Under the pieces are notes generated by a model. It saw only the letters and a list, made by a program, of their open reading frames with translations. It ran no database searches and was not told the origin of the DNA. The position numbers and the translations under genes are program-made. 64,000 nt of DNA from Paragordius varius. Lineage: Eukaryota > Nematomorpha. This document shows positions 1 to 11,321 of this stretch, in pieces. The first letter of the stretch is position 1. Every line of letters starts with the position of its first letter. The DNA is taken from positions 1,364,001 to 1,428,000 of the forward strand of contig OZ176050.1 of the NCBI GenBank assembly GCA_964247055.1. Reading direction: 5' to 3'.

Positions 1-624
1 TAGTAAGACTACATCAAAATATAGAGATAGTTTGACAAACTCTTTCATATCCGATTTTTACAACGATACTTTAAAAATCAATGTATTAAACTAGTCGCAT
101 AAATACTCAAGTTAAACTTTGTCCTTAAAAATCGGATATTGGTCACCGGTGAACAAAATAATTTTTTATACATTCTCTTAGTAAGACTACAGCAAAATAT
201 AGATTTAGTTTGACAAACTCTTTCATATCCGATTTTTACAACGATACTTTTAAATTAATGTATTAAACTAGTCGCATCAATACTCAAGTTAAACTTTGTC
301 CTTAAAAATCGGATATTGGTCACCGGTCAAAATAATTTTTTATACATTCTCTTAGTAAGACTACAGCAAAATATAGATTTAGTTTGACAAACTCTTTCAT
401 ATCCGATTTTTACAACGATACTTTAAAAATTAATGTATTAAACTAGTCGCATCAATACTCAAGTTAAACTTTGTCCTTAAAAATCGGATATTGGTCACCG
501 GTGAACAAAATTATTTTTTTTGCATTCTCTTAGCAAGACTACATCAAAATATAGAGATAGTTTGACAAACGCTTTCATATCCGATTTTTACAACGATACT
601 TTAAAAATTAATGTATAAAACTAG

Positions 625-650
625 TCGTATCAATAAATCGCATCAATACT
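625..650. repeat. 13-bp internal tandem duplication defining class I monomers (first example)
   Basis: TCGTATCAATAAA at 625-637 is followed by the homologous TCGCATCAATACT at 638-650. Ordinary monomers hold only the second. The duplication lengthens the monomer to about 190 bp and recurs in every zone, so it predates the HOR phrases. Class I copies are often followed by a class G monomer. Confidence 0.85.
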
Positions 651-710
651 CAAGTTAAACTTTGTCCTTAAAAATCGGATATTGGTCACCGGTGAACAAA
701 ATTATTTTTT

Positions 711-724
711 ATACATTACATCAA
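711..724. repeat. 14-bp junction deletion between monomers (TACATT/ACATC), first of six
   Basis: The usual junction loses CTCTTAGTAAGACT, so TACATT joins ACATC directly and the marker TAG is absent. I found the same junction near 716, 1794, 3382, 4973, 7814 and 8700, always after a class I monomer and before one with (in five of six cases) TTTGGCAAAC. One ancestral deletion copied with its phrase explains this. It is confined to zone I. Confidence 0.85.
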
Positions 725-1076
725 AATATAGAGATAGTTTGGCAAACTCTTTCATATCCGATTTTTACAACGATACTTTAAAAATTAATGTATAAAACTA
801 GTCGCATCAATACTCAAGTTAAACTTTGTCCTTAAAAATCGGATATTGGTCACCGATGAACAAAATTAATTTTTATACATTCTCTTAGCAAGACTACATC
901 AAAATATAGAGATAGTTTGACAAACTCTTTCATATCCGATTTTTACAACGATACTTTAAAAATTAATGTATAAAACTTGTCGTATCAATAAATCGCATCA
1001 ATACTCAAGTTAAACTTTGTCCTTAAAAATCGGATATTGGTCACCGGTGAACAAAATTATTTTTTATACATTCTCT

Positions 1077-2317
1077 TAGTAAGACTACATCAAAATATAG
1101 AGATAGTTTGACAAACTCTTTCATATCCGATTTTTACAACGATACTTTAAAAATTAATGTATTAAACTAGTCGCATAAATACTCAAGTTAAACTTTGTCC
1201 TTAAAAATCGGATATTGGTCACCGGTGAACAAAATAATTTTTTATACATTCTCTTAGTAAGACTACAGCAAAATATAGATTTTGTTTGACAAACTCTTTC
1301 ATATCCGATTTTTACAACGATACTTTAAAATTAATGTATTAAACTAGTCGCATCAATACTCAAGTTAAACTTTGTCCTTAAAAATCGGATATTGGTCACC
1401 GGTCAAAATAATTTTTTATACATTCTCTTAGTAAAACTACAGCAAAATATAGATTTAGTTTGACAAACTCTTTCATATCCGATTTTTACAACGATACTTT
1501 AAAAATTAATGTATTAAACTAGTCGCATCAATACTCAAGTTAAACTTTGTCCTTAAAAATCGGATATTGGTCACCGGTGAACAAAATTATTTTTTTTGCA
1601 TTCTCTTAGCAAGACTACATCAAAATATAGAGATAGTTTGACAAACGCTTTCATATCCGATTTTTACAACGATACTTTAAAAATTAATGTATAAAACTAG
1701 TCGTATCAATAAATCGCATCAATACTCAAGTTAAACTTTGTCCTTAAAAATCGGATATTGGTCACCGGTGAACAAAATTATTTTTTATACATTACATCAA
1801 AATATAGAGATAGTTTGGCAAACTCTTTCATATCCGATTTTTACAACGATACTTTAAAAATTAATGTATAAAACTAGTCGCATCAATATTCAAGTTAAAC
1901 TTGGTCCTTAAAAATCGAATATTGGTCACCGGTGAACAAAATAATTTTTTATACATTCTCTTAGTAAGACTACATCAAAATATAGAGATAGTTTGACAAA
2001 CTCTTTCATATCCGATTTTTACAACGATACTTTAAAAATTAATGTGTTGAACTAGTCGCATCAATACTCAAGTTAAACTTTGTCCTTAAAAATCGGATAT
2101 TGGTCACCGATGAACAAAATTAATTTTTATACATTCTCTTAGCAAGACTACATCAAAATATAGAGATAGTTTGACAAACTCTTTCATATCCGATTTTTAC
2201 AACGATACTTTAAAAATTAATGTATAAAACTAGTCGCATCAATACTCAAGTTAAACTTTGTCCTTAAAAATCGGATATTGATCACCGGTGAACAAAATTA
2301 TTTTTTATACATTCTCT
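1077..2317. repeat. Zone I phrase, seven monomers
   Basis: Monomers start at 1077, 1255, 1429, 1607, about 1794, 1962 and 2140. This repeats the opening of the window and continues into a GTGTTGAAC/ACCGATG monomer and a GATATTGATCACC monomer. GTGTTGAAC occurs only here (about 2043) and near 8941, which ties this block to 7985-9549. Confidence 0.85.
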
Positions 2318-3728
2318 TAGTAAGACTACATGAAATTATAGAGATAGTTTGACAAACTCTTTCATATCCGATTTTTACAACGATACTTTAAAAATTAATG
2401 TATTAAACTAGTCGCATCAATACTCAAGGTAAACTTTGTCCTTAAAAATCGGATATTGGTCACCGGTGAACAAAATAAATTTTTATACATTCTCTTAGTA
2501 AGACTCAAAATATAGATTTAGTTTGACAAACTCTTTCATATCCGATTTTTACAACGATACTTTAAAATTAATGTATTAAACTAGTCGCATCAATACTCAA
2601 GTTAAACTTTGTCCTTAAAAATCGGATATTGGTCACCGGTGAACAAAATTATTTTTTATACATTCTCTTAGTAAGACTACATCAAATATAGAAATAGTTT
2701 GACAAACTCTTTCATATCCGATTTTTACAACGATACTTTAAAAATTAATGTGTTAAACTAGTCGCATCAATACTCAAGTTAAACTTTGTCCTTAAAAATC
2801 GGATATTGGTCACCGGTCAAAATAATTTTTTATACATTCTCTTAGTAAGACTACAGCAAAATATAGATTTAGTTTGACAAACTCTTTCATATCCGATTTT
2901 TACAACGATACTTTAAAAATTAATGTATAAAACTAGTCGCATCAATACTCAAGTTAAACTTTGTCCTTAAAAATCGGATATTGGTCACCGGTCAAAATAA
3001 TTTTTTATACATTCTCTTAGTAAGACTACAGCAAAATATAGATTTAGTTTGACAAACTCTTTCATATCCGATTTTTACAACGATACTTTAAAAATTAATG
3101 TATTAAACTAGTCGCATCAATACTCAAGTTAAACTTTGTCCTTAAAAATCGGATATTGGTCACCGGTGAACAAAATTATTTTTTTTGCATTCTCTTAGCA
3201 AGACTACATCAAAATATAGAGATAGTTTGACAAACGCTTTCATATCCGATTTTTACAACGATACTTTAAAAATTAATGTATAAAACTAGTCGTATCAATA
3301 AATCGCATCAATACTCAAGTTAAACTTTGTCCTTAAAAATCGGATATTGGTCACCGGTGAACAAAATTATTTTTTATACATTACATCAAAATATAGAGAT
3401 AGTTTGGCAAACTCTTTCATATCCGATTTTTACAACGATACTTTAAAAATTAATGTATAAAACTAGTCGCATCAATATTCAAGTTAAACTTGGTCCTTAA
3501 AAATCGAATATTGGTCACCGGTGAACAAAATAATTTTTTATACATTCTCTTAGTAAGACTACATCAAAATATAGAGATAGTTTGACAAACTCTTTCATAT
3601 CCGATTTTTACAACGATACTTTAAAAATTAATGTATAAAACTAGTCGCATCAATACTCAAGTTAAACTTTGTCCTTAAAAATCGGATATTGATCACCGGT
3701 GAACAAAATTATTTTTTATACATTCTCT
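2318..3728. repeat. Zone I HOR unit, 8-mer, 1,411 bp
   Basis: The unit starts with the marker ACATGAAATTATAG (2318), then AGACTCAAAATATAG (2496), CAAATATAGAAATAG (2669), B (2843), B ending TGCATT (3018), I (3196), the 14-bp junction form (about 3382) and a GATATTGATCACC form (3551). The same order returns at 3729 with one extra monomer. Confidence 0.87.
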
Positions 3729-5319
3729 TAGTAAGACTACATGAAATTATAGAGATAGTTTGACAAACTCTTTCATATCCGATTTTTACAACGATACTTT
3801 AAAAATTAATGTATTAAACTAGTCGCATCAATACTCAAGGTAAACTTTGTCCTTAAAAATCGGATATTGGTCACCGGTGAACAAAATAATTTTTTATACA
3901 TTCTCTTAGTAAGACTCAAAATATAGATTTAGTTTGACAAACTCTTTCAAATCCGATTTTTACAACGATACTTTAAAATTAATGTATTAAACTAGTCGCA
4001 TCAATACTCAAGTTAAACTTTGTCCTTAAAAATCGGATATTGGTCACCGGTGAACAAAATTATTTTTTATACATTCTCTTAGTAAGACTACATCAAATAT
4101 AGAAATAGTTTGACAAACTCTTTCATATCCGATTTTTACAACGATACTTTAAAAATTAATGTGTTAAACTAGTCGCATGAATACTCAAATTAAACTTTGT
4201 CCTTAAAAATCGGATATTGGTCACCGGTGAACAAAATTATTTTTTATATATTCTCTTAGCAAGACTACATCAAAATATAGAGATAGTTTGACAAACTCTT
4301 TCATATCCGATTTTTACAACGATACTTTAAAAATTAATGTATAAAACTAGTCGCATCAATACTCAAGTTAAACTTTGTCCTTAAAAATCGGATATTGGTC
4401 ACCGGTGAACAAAATAATTTTTTATACATTCTCTTAGTAAGACTACAGCAAAATATAGATTTAGTTTGACAAACTCTTTCATATCCGATTTTTACAACGA
4501 TACTTTAAAATTAATGTATTAAACTAGTCGCATCAATACTCAAGTTAAACTTTGTCCTTAAAAATCGGATATTGGTCACCGGTCAAAATAATTTTTTATA
4601 CATTCTCTTAGTAAGACTACAGCAAAATATAGATTTAGTTTGACAAACTCTTTCATATCCGATTTTTACAACGATACTTTAAAAATTAATGTATTAAACT
4701 AGTCGCATCAATACTCAAGTTAAACTTTGTCCTTAAAAATCGGATATTGGTCACCGGTGAACAAAATTATTTTTTTTGCATTCTCTTAGCAAGACTACAT
4801 CAAAATATAGAGATAGTTTGACAAACGCTTTCATATCCGATTTTTACAACGATACTTTAAAAATTAATGTATAAAACTAGTCGTATCAATAAATCGCATC
4901 AATACTCAAGTTAAACTTTGTCCTTAAAAATCGGATATTGGTCACCGGTGAACAAAATTATTTTTTATACATTACATCAAAATATAGAGATAGTTTGGCA
5001 AACTCTTTCATATCCGATTTTTACAACGATACTTTAAAAATTAATGTATAAAACTAGTCGCATCAATATTCAAGTTAAACTTGGTCCTTAAAAATCGAAT
5101 ATTGGTCACCGGTGAACAAAATAATTTTTTATACATTCTCTTAGTAAGACTACATCAAAATATAGAGATAGTTTGACAAACTCTTTCATATCCGATTTTT
5201 ACAACGATACTTTAAAAATTAATGTATAAAACTAGTCGCATCAATACTCAAGTTAAACTTTGTCCTTAAAAATCGGATATTGATCACCGGTGAACAAAAT
5301 TATTTTTTATACATTCTCT
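3729..5319. repeat. Zone I HOR unit, 9-mer, 1,591 bp
   Basis: This is the second copy of the ACATGAAATTATAG phrase, with starts at 3729, 3907, 4080, 4257, 4435, 4609, 4787, about 4973 and 5142. Against the 8-mer before it, a GCAAGACT monomer at 4257 is added. The third monomer carries GCATGAATACTCAAATT instead of GCATCAATACTCAAGTT. Confidence 0.87.
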
Positions 5320-6910
5320 TAGTAAGACTACATGAAATTATAGAGATAGTTTGACAAACTCTTTCATATCCGATTTTTACAACGATACTTTAAAAATTAA
5401 TGTATTAAACTAGTCGCATCAATACTCAAGGTAAACTTTGTCCTTAAAAATCGGATATTGGTCACCGGTGAACAAAATAATTTTTTATACATTCTCTTAG
5501 TAAGACTCAAAATATAGATTTAGTTTGACAAACTCTTTCATATCCGATTTTTACAACGATACTTTAAAATTAATGTATTAAACTAGTCGCATCAATACTC
5601 AAGTTAAACTTTGTCCTTAAAAATCGGATATTGGTCACCGGTGAACAAAATTATTTTTTATACATTCTCTTAGTAAGACTACATCAAATATAGAAATAGT
5701 TTGACAAACTCTTTCATATCCGATTTTTACAACGATACTTTAAAAATTAATGTGTTAAACTAGTCGCATGAATACTCAAATTAAACTTTGTCCTTAAAAA
5801 TCGGATATTGGTCACCGGTGAACAAAATTATTTTTTATATATTCTCTTAGCAAGACTACATCAAAATATAGAGATAGTTTGACAAACTCTTTCATATCCG
5901 ATTTTTACAACGATACTTTAAAAATTAATGTATAAAACTAGTCGCATCAATACTCAAGTTAAACTTTGTCCTTAAAAATCGGATATTGGTCACCGGTGAA
6001 CAAAATAATTTTTTATACATTCTCTTAGTAAGACTACAGCAAAATATAGATTTAGTTTGACAAACTCTTTCATATCCGATTTTTACAACGATACTTTAAA
6101 ATTAATGTATTAAACTAGTCGCATCAATACTCAAGTTAAACTTTGTCCTTAAAAATCGGATATTGGTCACCGGTCAAAATAATTTTTTATACATTCTCTT
6201 AGTAAGACTACAGCAAAATATAGATTTAGTTTGACAAACTCTTTCATATCCGATTTTTACAACGATACTTTAAAAATTAATGTATTAAACTAGTCGCATC
6301 AATACTCAAGTTAAACTTTGTCCTTAAAAATCGGATATTGGTCACCGGTGAACAAAATAATTTTTTATACATTATCTTAGTAAGACTACAGCAAAATATA
6401 GATTTAGTTTGACAAACTCTTTCATATCCGATTTTTACAACGATACTTTAAAATTAATGTATTAAACTAGTCGCATCAATACTCAAGTTAAACTTTGTCC
6501 TTAAAAATCGGATATTGGTCACCGGTGAACAAAATTATTTTTTATACATTCTCTTAGTAGGACTACATCAAAATATAGAGATAGTTTGGCAAACTCTTTC
6601 ATATCCGATTTTTACAACGATACCTTAAAAATTAATGTATAAAACTAGTCGCATCAATATTCAAGTTAAACTTGGTCCTTAAAAATCGAATATTGGTCAC
6701 CGGTGAACAAAATAATTTTTTATACATTCTCTTAGTAAGACTACATCAAAATATAGAGATAGTTTGACAAACTCTTTCATATCCGATTTTTACAACGATA
6801 CTTTAAAAATTAATGTGTTAAACTAGTCGCATCAATACTCAAGTTAAACTTTGTCCTTAAAAATCGGATATTGGTCACCGATGAACAAAATTAATTTTTA
6901 TACATTCTCT
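5320..6910. repeat. Zone I third phrase copy, truncated, then a switch of phrase
   Basis: Monomers at 5320-6200 match 3729-4609 at a constant offset of 1,591. At about 6350 the order changes: instead of the I monomer come B (6378, after an unusual ATTATCTTAG junction), G with AATATTCAAG (6555) and GTGTT/ACCGATG (6733). The switch happens in register, so monomer length is kept. Confidence 0.83.
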
Positions 6911-7984
6911 TAGCAAGACTACATCAAAATATAGAGAGTTTGACAAACTCTTTCATATCCGATTTTTACAACGATACTTTAAAAATTAATGTATAAAACT
7001 TGTCGTATCAATAAATCGCATCAATACTCAAGTTAAACTTTGTCCTTAAAAATCGGATATTGGTCACCGGTGAACAAAATTATTTTTTATACATTCTCTT
7101 AGTAAGACTACATCAAAATATAGAGATAGTTTGACAAACTCTTTCATATCCGATTTTTACAACGATACTTTAAAAATTAATGTATTAAACTAGTCGCATA
7201 AATACTCAAGTTAAACTTTGTCCTTAAAAATCGGATATTGGTCACCGGTGAACAAAATAATTTTTTATACATTCTCTTAGTAAGACTACAGCAAAATATA
7301 GATTTAGTTTGACAAACTCTTTCATATCCGATTTTTACAACGATACTTTAAAATTAATGTATTAAACTAGTCGCATCAATACTCAAGTTAAACTTTGTCC
7401 TTAAAAATCGGATATTGGTCACCGGTCAAAATAATTTTTTATACATTCTCTTAGTAAGACTACAGCAAAATATAGATTTAGTTTGACAAACTCTTTCATA
7501 TCCGATTTTTACAACGATACTTTAAAAATTAATGTATTAAACTAGTCGCATCAATACTCAAGTTAAACTTTGTCCTTAAAAATCGGATATTGGTCACCGG
7601 TGAACAAAATTATTTTTTTTGCATTCTCTTAGCAAGACTACATCAAAATATAGAGATAGTTTGACAAACGCTTTCATATCCGATTTTTACAACGATACTT
7701 TAAAAATTAATGTATAAAACTAGTCGTATCAATAAATCGCATCAATACTCAAGTTAAACTTTGTCCTTAAAAATCGGATATTGGTCACCGGTGAACAAAA
7801 TTATTTTTTATACATTACATCAAAATATAGAGATAGTTTGGCAAACTCTTTCATATCCGATTTTTACAACGATACTTTAAAAATTAATGTATAAAACTAG
7901 TCGCATCAATATTCAAGTTAAACTTGGTCCTTAAAAATCGAATATTGGTCACCGGTGAACAAAATAATTTTTTATACATTCTCT
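6911..7984. repeat. Zone I six-monomer phrase related to 886-1961
   Basis: It opens with the ACTTGTCGTATC class I form (6911, which lacks ATA and so reads GAGAGTTTGAC), then the GCATAAATAC, B, B, I and junction-deleted series (7100-7984). The five monomers 7100-7984 are repeated at 7985-8859, a 5-mer of about 885 bp. Confidence 0.84.
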
Positions 7985-10270
7985 TAGTAAGACTACATCA
8001 AAATATAGAGATAGTTTGACAAACTCTTTCATATCCGATTTTTACAACGATACTTTAAAAATTAATGTATTAAACTAGTCGCATAAATACTCAAGTTAAA
8101 CTTTGTCCTTAAAAATCGGATATTGGTCACCGGTGAACAAAATAATTTTTTATACATTCTCTTAGTAAGACTACAGCAAAATATAGATTTAGTTTGACAA
8201 ACTCTTTCATATCCGATTTTTACAACGATACTTTAAAATTAATGTATTAAACTAGTCGCATCAATACTCAAGTTAAACTTTGTCCTTAAAAATCGGATAT
8301 TGGTCACCGGTCAAAATAATTTTTTATACATTCTCTTAGTAAGACTACAGCAAAATATAGATTTAGTTTGACAAACTCTTTCATATCCGATTTTTACAAC
8401 GATACTTTAAAAATTAATGTATTAAACTAGTCGCATCAATACTCAAGTTAAACTTTGTCCTTAAAAATCGGATATTGGTCACCGGTGAACAAAATTATTT
8501 TTTTTGCATTCTCTTAGCAAGACTACATCAAAATATAGAGATAGTTTGACAAACGCTTTCATATCCGATTTTTACAACGATACTTTAAAAATTAATGTAT
8601 AAAATTAGTCGTATCAATAAATCGCATCAATACTCAAGTTAAACTTTGTCCTTAAAAATCGGATATTGGTCACCGGTGAACAAAATTATTTTTTATACAT
8701 TACATCAAAATATAGAGATAGTCTTTCATATCCGATTTTTCCAACGATACTTTAAAAATTAATGTATAAAACTAGTCGCATCAATATTCAAGTTAAACTT
8801 GGTCCTTAAAAATCGAATATTGGTCACCGGTGAACAAAATAATTTTTTATACATTCTCTTAGTAAGACTACATCAAAATATAGAGATAGTTTGACAAACT
8901 CTTTCATATCCGATTTTTACAACGATACTTTAAAAATTAATGTGTTGAACTAGTCGCATCAATACTCAAGTTAAACTTTGTCCTTAAAAATCGGATATTG
9001 GTCACCGATGAACAAAATTAATTTTTATACATTCTCTTAGCAAGACTACATCAAAATATAGAGATAGTTTGACAAACTCTTTCATATCCGATTTTTACAA
9101 CGATACTTTAAAAATTAATGTATAAAACTAGTCGCATCAATACTCAAGTTAAACTTTGTCCTTAAAAATCGTATATTGATCACCGGTGAACAAAATTATT
9201 TTTTATACATTCTCTTAGTAAGACTACATGAAATTATAGAGATAGTTTGACAAACTCTTTCATATCCGATTTTTACAACGATACTTTAAAAATTAATGTA
9301 TTAAACTAGTCGCATCAATACTCAAGGTAAACTTTGTCCTTAAAAATCGGATATTGGTCACCGGTGAACAAAATAATTTTTTATACATTCTCTTAGTAAG
9401 ACTCAAAATATAGATTTAGTTTGACAAACTCTTTCATATCCGATTTTTACAACGATACTTTAAAATTAATGTATTAAACTAGTCGCATCAATACTCAAGT
9501 TAAACTTTGTCCTTAAACGGTGAACAAAATTATTTTTTATACATTCTCTTAGTAAGACTACATCAAATATAGAAATAGTTTGACAAACTCTTTCATATCC
9601 GATTTTTACAACGATACTTTAAAAATTAATGGGTTAAACTAGTCGCATGAATACTCAAATTAAACTTTGTCCTTAAAAATCGGATATTGGTCACCGGTGA
9701 ACAAAATTATTTTTTATATATTCTCTTAGCAAGACTACATCAAAATATAGAGATAGTTTGACAAACTCTTTCATATCCGATTTTTACAACGATACTTTAA
9801 AAATTAATGTATAAAACTAGTCGCATCAATACTCAAGTTAAACTTTGTCCTTAAAAATCGGATATTGGTCACCGGTCAAAATAATTTTTTATACATTCTC
9901 TTAGTAAGACTACAGCAAAATATAGATTTAGTTTGACAAACTCTTTCATATCCGATTTTTACAACGATACTTTAAAAATTAATGTATTAAACTAGTCGCA
10001 TCAATACTCAAGTTAAACTTTGTCCTTAAAAATCGGATATTGGTCACCGGTGAACAAAATTATTTTTTTTGCATTCTCTTAGCAAGACTACATCAAAATA
10101 TAGGGATAGTTTGACAAACGCTTTTATATCCGATTTTTACAACGATACTTTAAAAATTAATGTATAAAACTAGTCGTATCAATAAATCGCATCAATACTC
10201 AAGTTAAACTTTGTCCTTAAAAATCGGATATTGGTCACCGGTGAACAAAATTATTTTTTATACATTCTCT
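7985..10270. repeat. Zone I end: 5-mer repeat plus a distant copy of 1077-2668
   Basis: Monomers 7985-9394 match 1077-2496 in order (offset 6,908, then 6,898 after a 10-bp deletion near 8720 that gives GATAGTCTTTC). The shared private GTGTTGAAC confirms common descent. The monomer 9394-9549 is only 156 bp, having lost the second inverted-repeat arm and most of GGTCACC. It is followed by CAAATT-type, B and I monomers. Confidence 0.83.
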
Positions 10271-11197
10271 TAGTAGGACTACATCAAAATATAGAGATAG
10301 TTTGGCAAACTCTTTCATATCCGATTTTTACAACGATACTTTAAAAATTAATGTATAAAACTAGTCGCATCAATACTCAAGTTAAACTTTGTCCTTAAAA
10401 ATCGGATATTGATCACCGGTGAACAAAATTATTTTTTATACATTCTCTTAGTAAGACTACATCAAATTATAGAGATAGTTTGACAAACTCTTTCATATCC
10501 GATTTTTACAACGATACTTTAAAAATTAATGTATTAAACTAGTCGCATCAATACTCAAGGTAAACTTTGTCTTTAAAAATCGGATATTGGTCACCGGTGA
10601 ACAAAATAATTTTTTATACATTCTCTTAGTAAGACTACAGCAAAATATAGAGATAGTTTGACAAACTCTTTCATATCCGATTTTTACAACGATACTTTAA
10701 AAATTAATGTATAAAACTAGTCGCATCAATACTCAAGTTAAACTTTGTCCTTAAAAATCGGATATTGGTCACCGATGAACAAAATTATTTTTTATACATT
10801 CTCTTAGTAAGACTACATCAAATATAGAAATAGTTTGACAAACTCTTTCATATCCGATTTTTACAACGATACTTTAAAAATTAATGTGTTAAACTAGTCG
10901 CATGAATACTCAAATTAAACTTTGTCCTTAAAATCGGATATTGGTCACCGGTGAACAAAATTTTTTTTTATATACTCTTAGCAAGACTACATCAAAATAT
11001 AGAGATAGTTTGACAAACTCTTTCATATCCGATTTTTACAACGATACTTTAAAAATTAATGTATAAAACTTGTCGTATCAATAAATCGCATCAATACTCA
11101 AGTTAAACTTTGTCCTTAAAAATCGGATATTGGTCACCGGTGAACAAAATTATTTTTTATAAATTCTCTTAGTAAGACTACATCAAAATATAGAGAT

Positions 11198-11210
11198 AGT
11201 TTGACAAACT
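11198..11210. repeat. 13-bp palindrome AGTTTG-A-CAAACT (p29-41), representative
   Basis: Six-base arms flank one central base. The commonest substitution here across the array, A to G giving AGTTTGGCAAACT, falls on that central base and leaves both arms paired. Class S monomers lose three A's of the right arm and so lose the symmetry. Whether a protein binds it is unknown. Confidence 0.85.
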
Positions 11211-11215
11211 CTTTC

Positions 11216-11229
11216 ATATCCGATTTTTA
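11216..11229. repeat. Inverted repeat arm 1, ATATCCGATTTTTA (p47-60), representative
   Basis: This 14-base arm is the exact reverse complement of the arm at 11295-11308. The two are separated by 65 bp within the monomer (78 bp in class I). It is present in almost every copy. Local variants include ATCAGAT in zone V and CTGAT or CCAAT near 28.0-30.9 kb. Confidence 0.88.
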
Positions 11230-11277
11230 CAACGATACTTTAAAAATTAATGTATTAAACTAGTCGCATCAATACTC

Positions 11278-11288
11278 AAGTTAAACTT
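11278..11288. repeat. 11-bp palindrome AAGTT-A-AACTT (p109-119), representative
   Basis: Five-base arms flank a central A. The variant CAAGCTAAACATTG, common from about 23.6 kb onward, breaks it on both sides. CAAGGTAAAC and CAAGTTTAATTTTG break it elsewhere. It is less well kept than the p29-41 dyad. Confidence 0.8.
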
Positions 11289-11294
11289 TGTCCT

Positions 11295-11308
11295 TAAAAA
11301 TCGGATAT
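11295..11308. repeat. Inverted repeat arm 2, TAAAAATCGGATAT (p126-139), representative
   Basis: This is the partner of arm 1 in the same monomer. The arms also alternate along the whole array, so any arm 1 can pair with many arm 2 copies. Variants TCGAATA, TGGGATA and ACCGGATA reduce pairing in some phrases. Confidence 0.88.
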
Positions 11309-11311
11309 TGG

Positions 11312-11321
11312 TCACCGGTGA
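11312..11321. repeat. 10-bp palindrome TCACCGGTGA in the GC-rich patch (p143-152)
   Basis: This perfect dyad lies in GGTCACCGGTGAAC, the only clearly GC-rich stretch of the monomer. Variants: ACCGGTC without GAA (mostly zones I and II), ACCGATG, CACTAGTG (a different perfect dyad), TACCCGTG and TACCGGTG. The core ACCGGT survives in most copies. Confidence 0.85.

Larger units (their letters stand above)
1..1076. repeat. Zone I phrase, six monomers
   Basis: Monomers start at 1, 179, 353, 531, about 716 and 886. The order is A with GCATAAATAC, B with ACCGGTC, B ending TTTTTTTGCATT, I, a TTTGGCAAAC monomer after the 14-bp junction deletion, and an I form with ACTTGTCGTATC. The first four match 1077-1790 monomer for monomer. 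The fifth looks chimeric: its left half resembles the monomer near 1794 and its right half (ACCGATGAAC) the one at 1962. Confidence 0.85.

Noticed and set aside
1-1076. Bacterial, plasmid or organelle origin (iterons)
   Set aside because: Iterons are about 17-25 bp and few. 359 units of nucleosome size with nested higher-order phrases and no gene in 64 kb fit nuclear satellite DNA.
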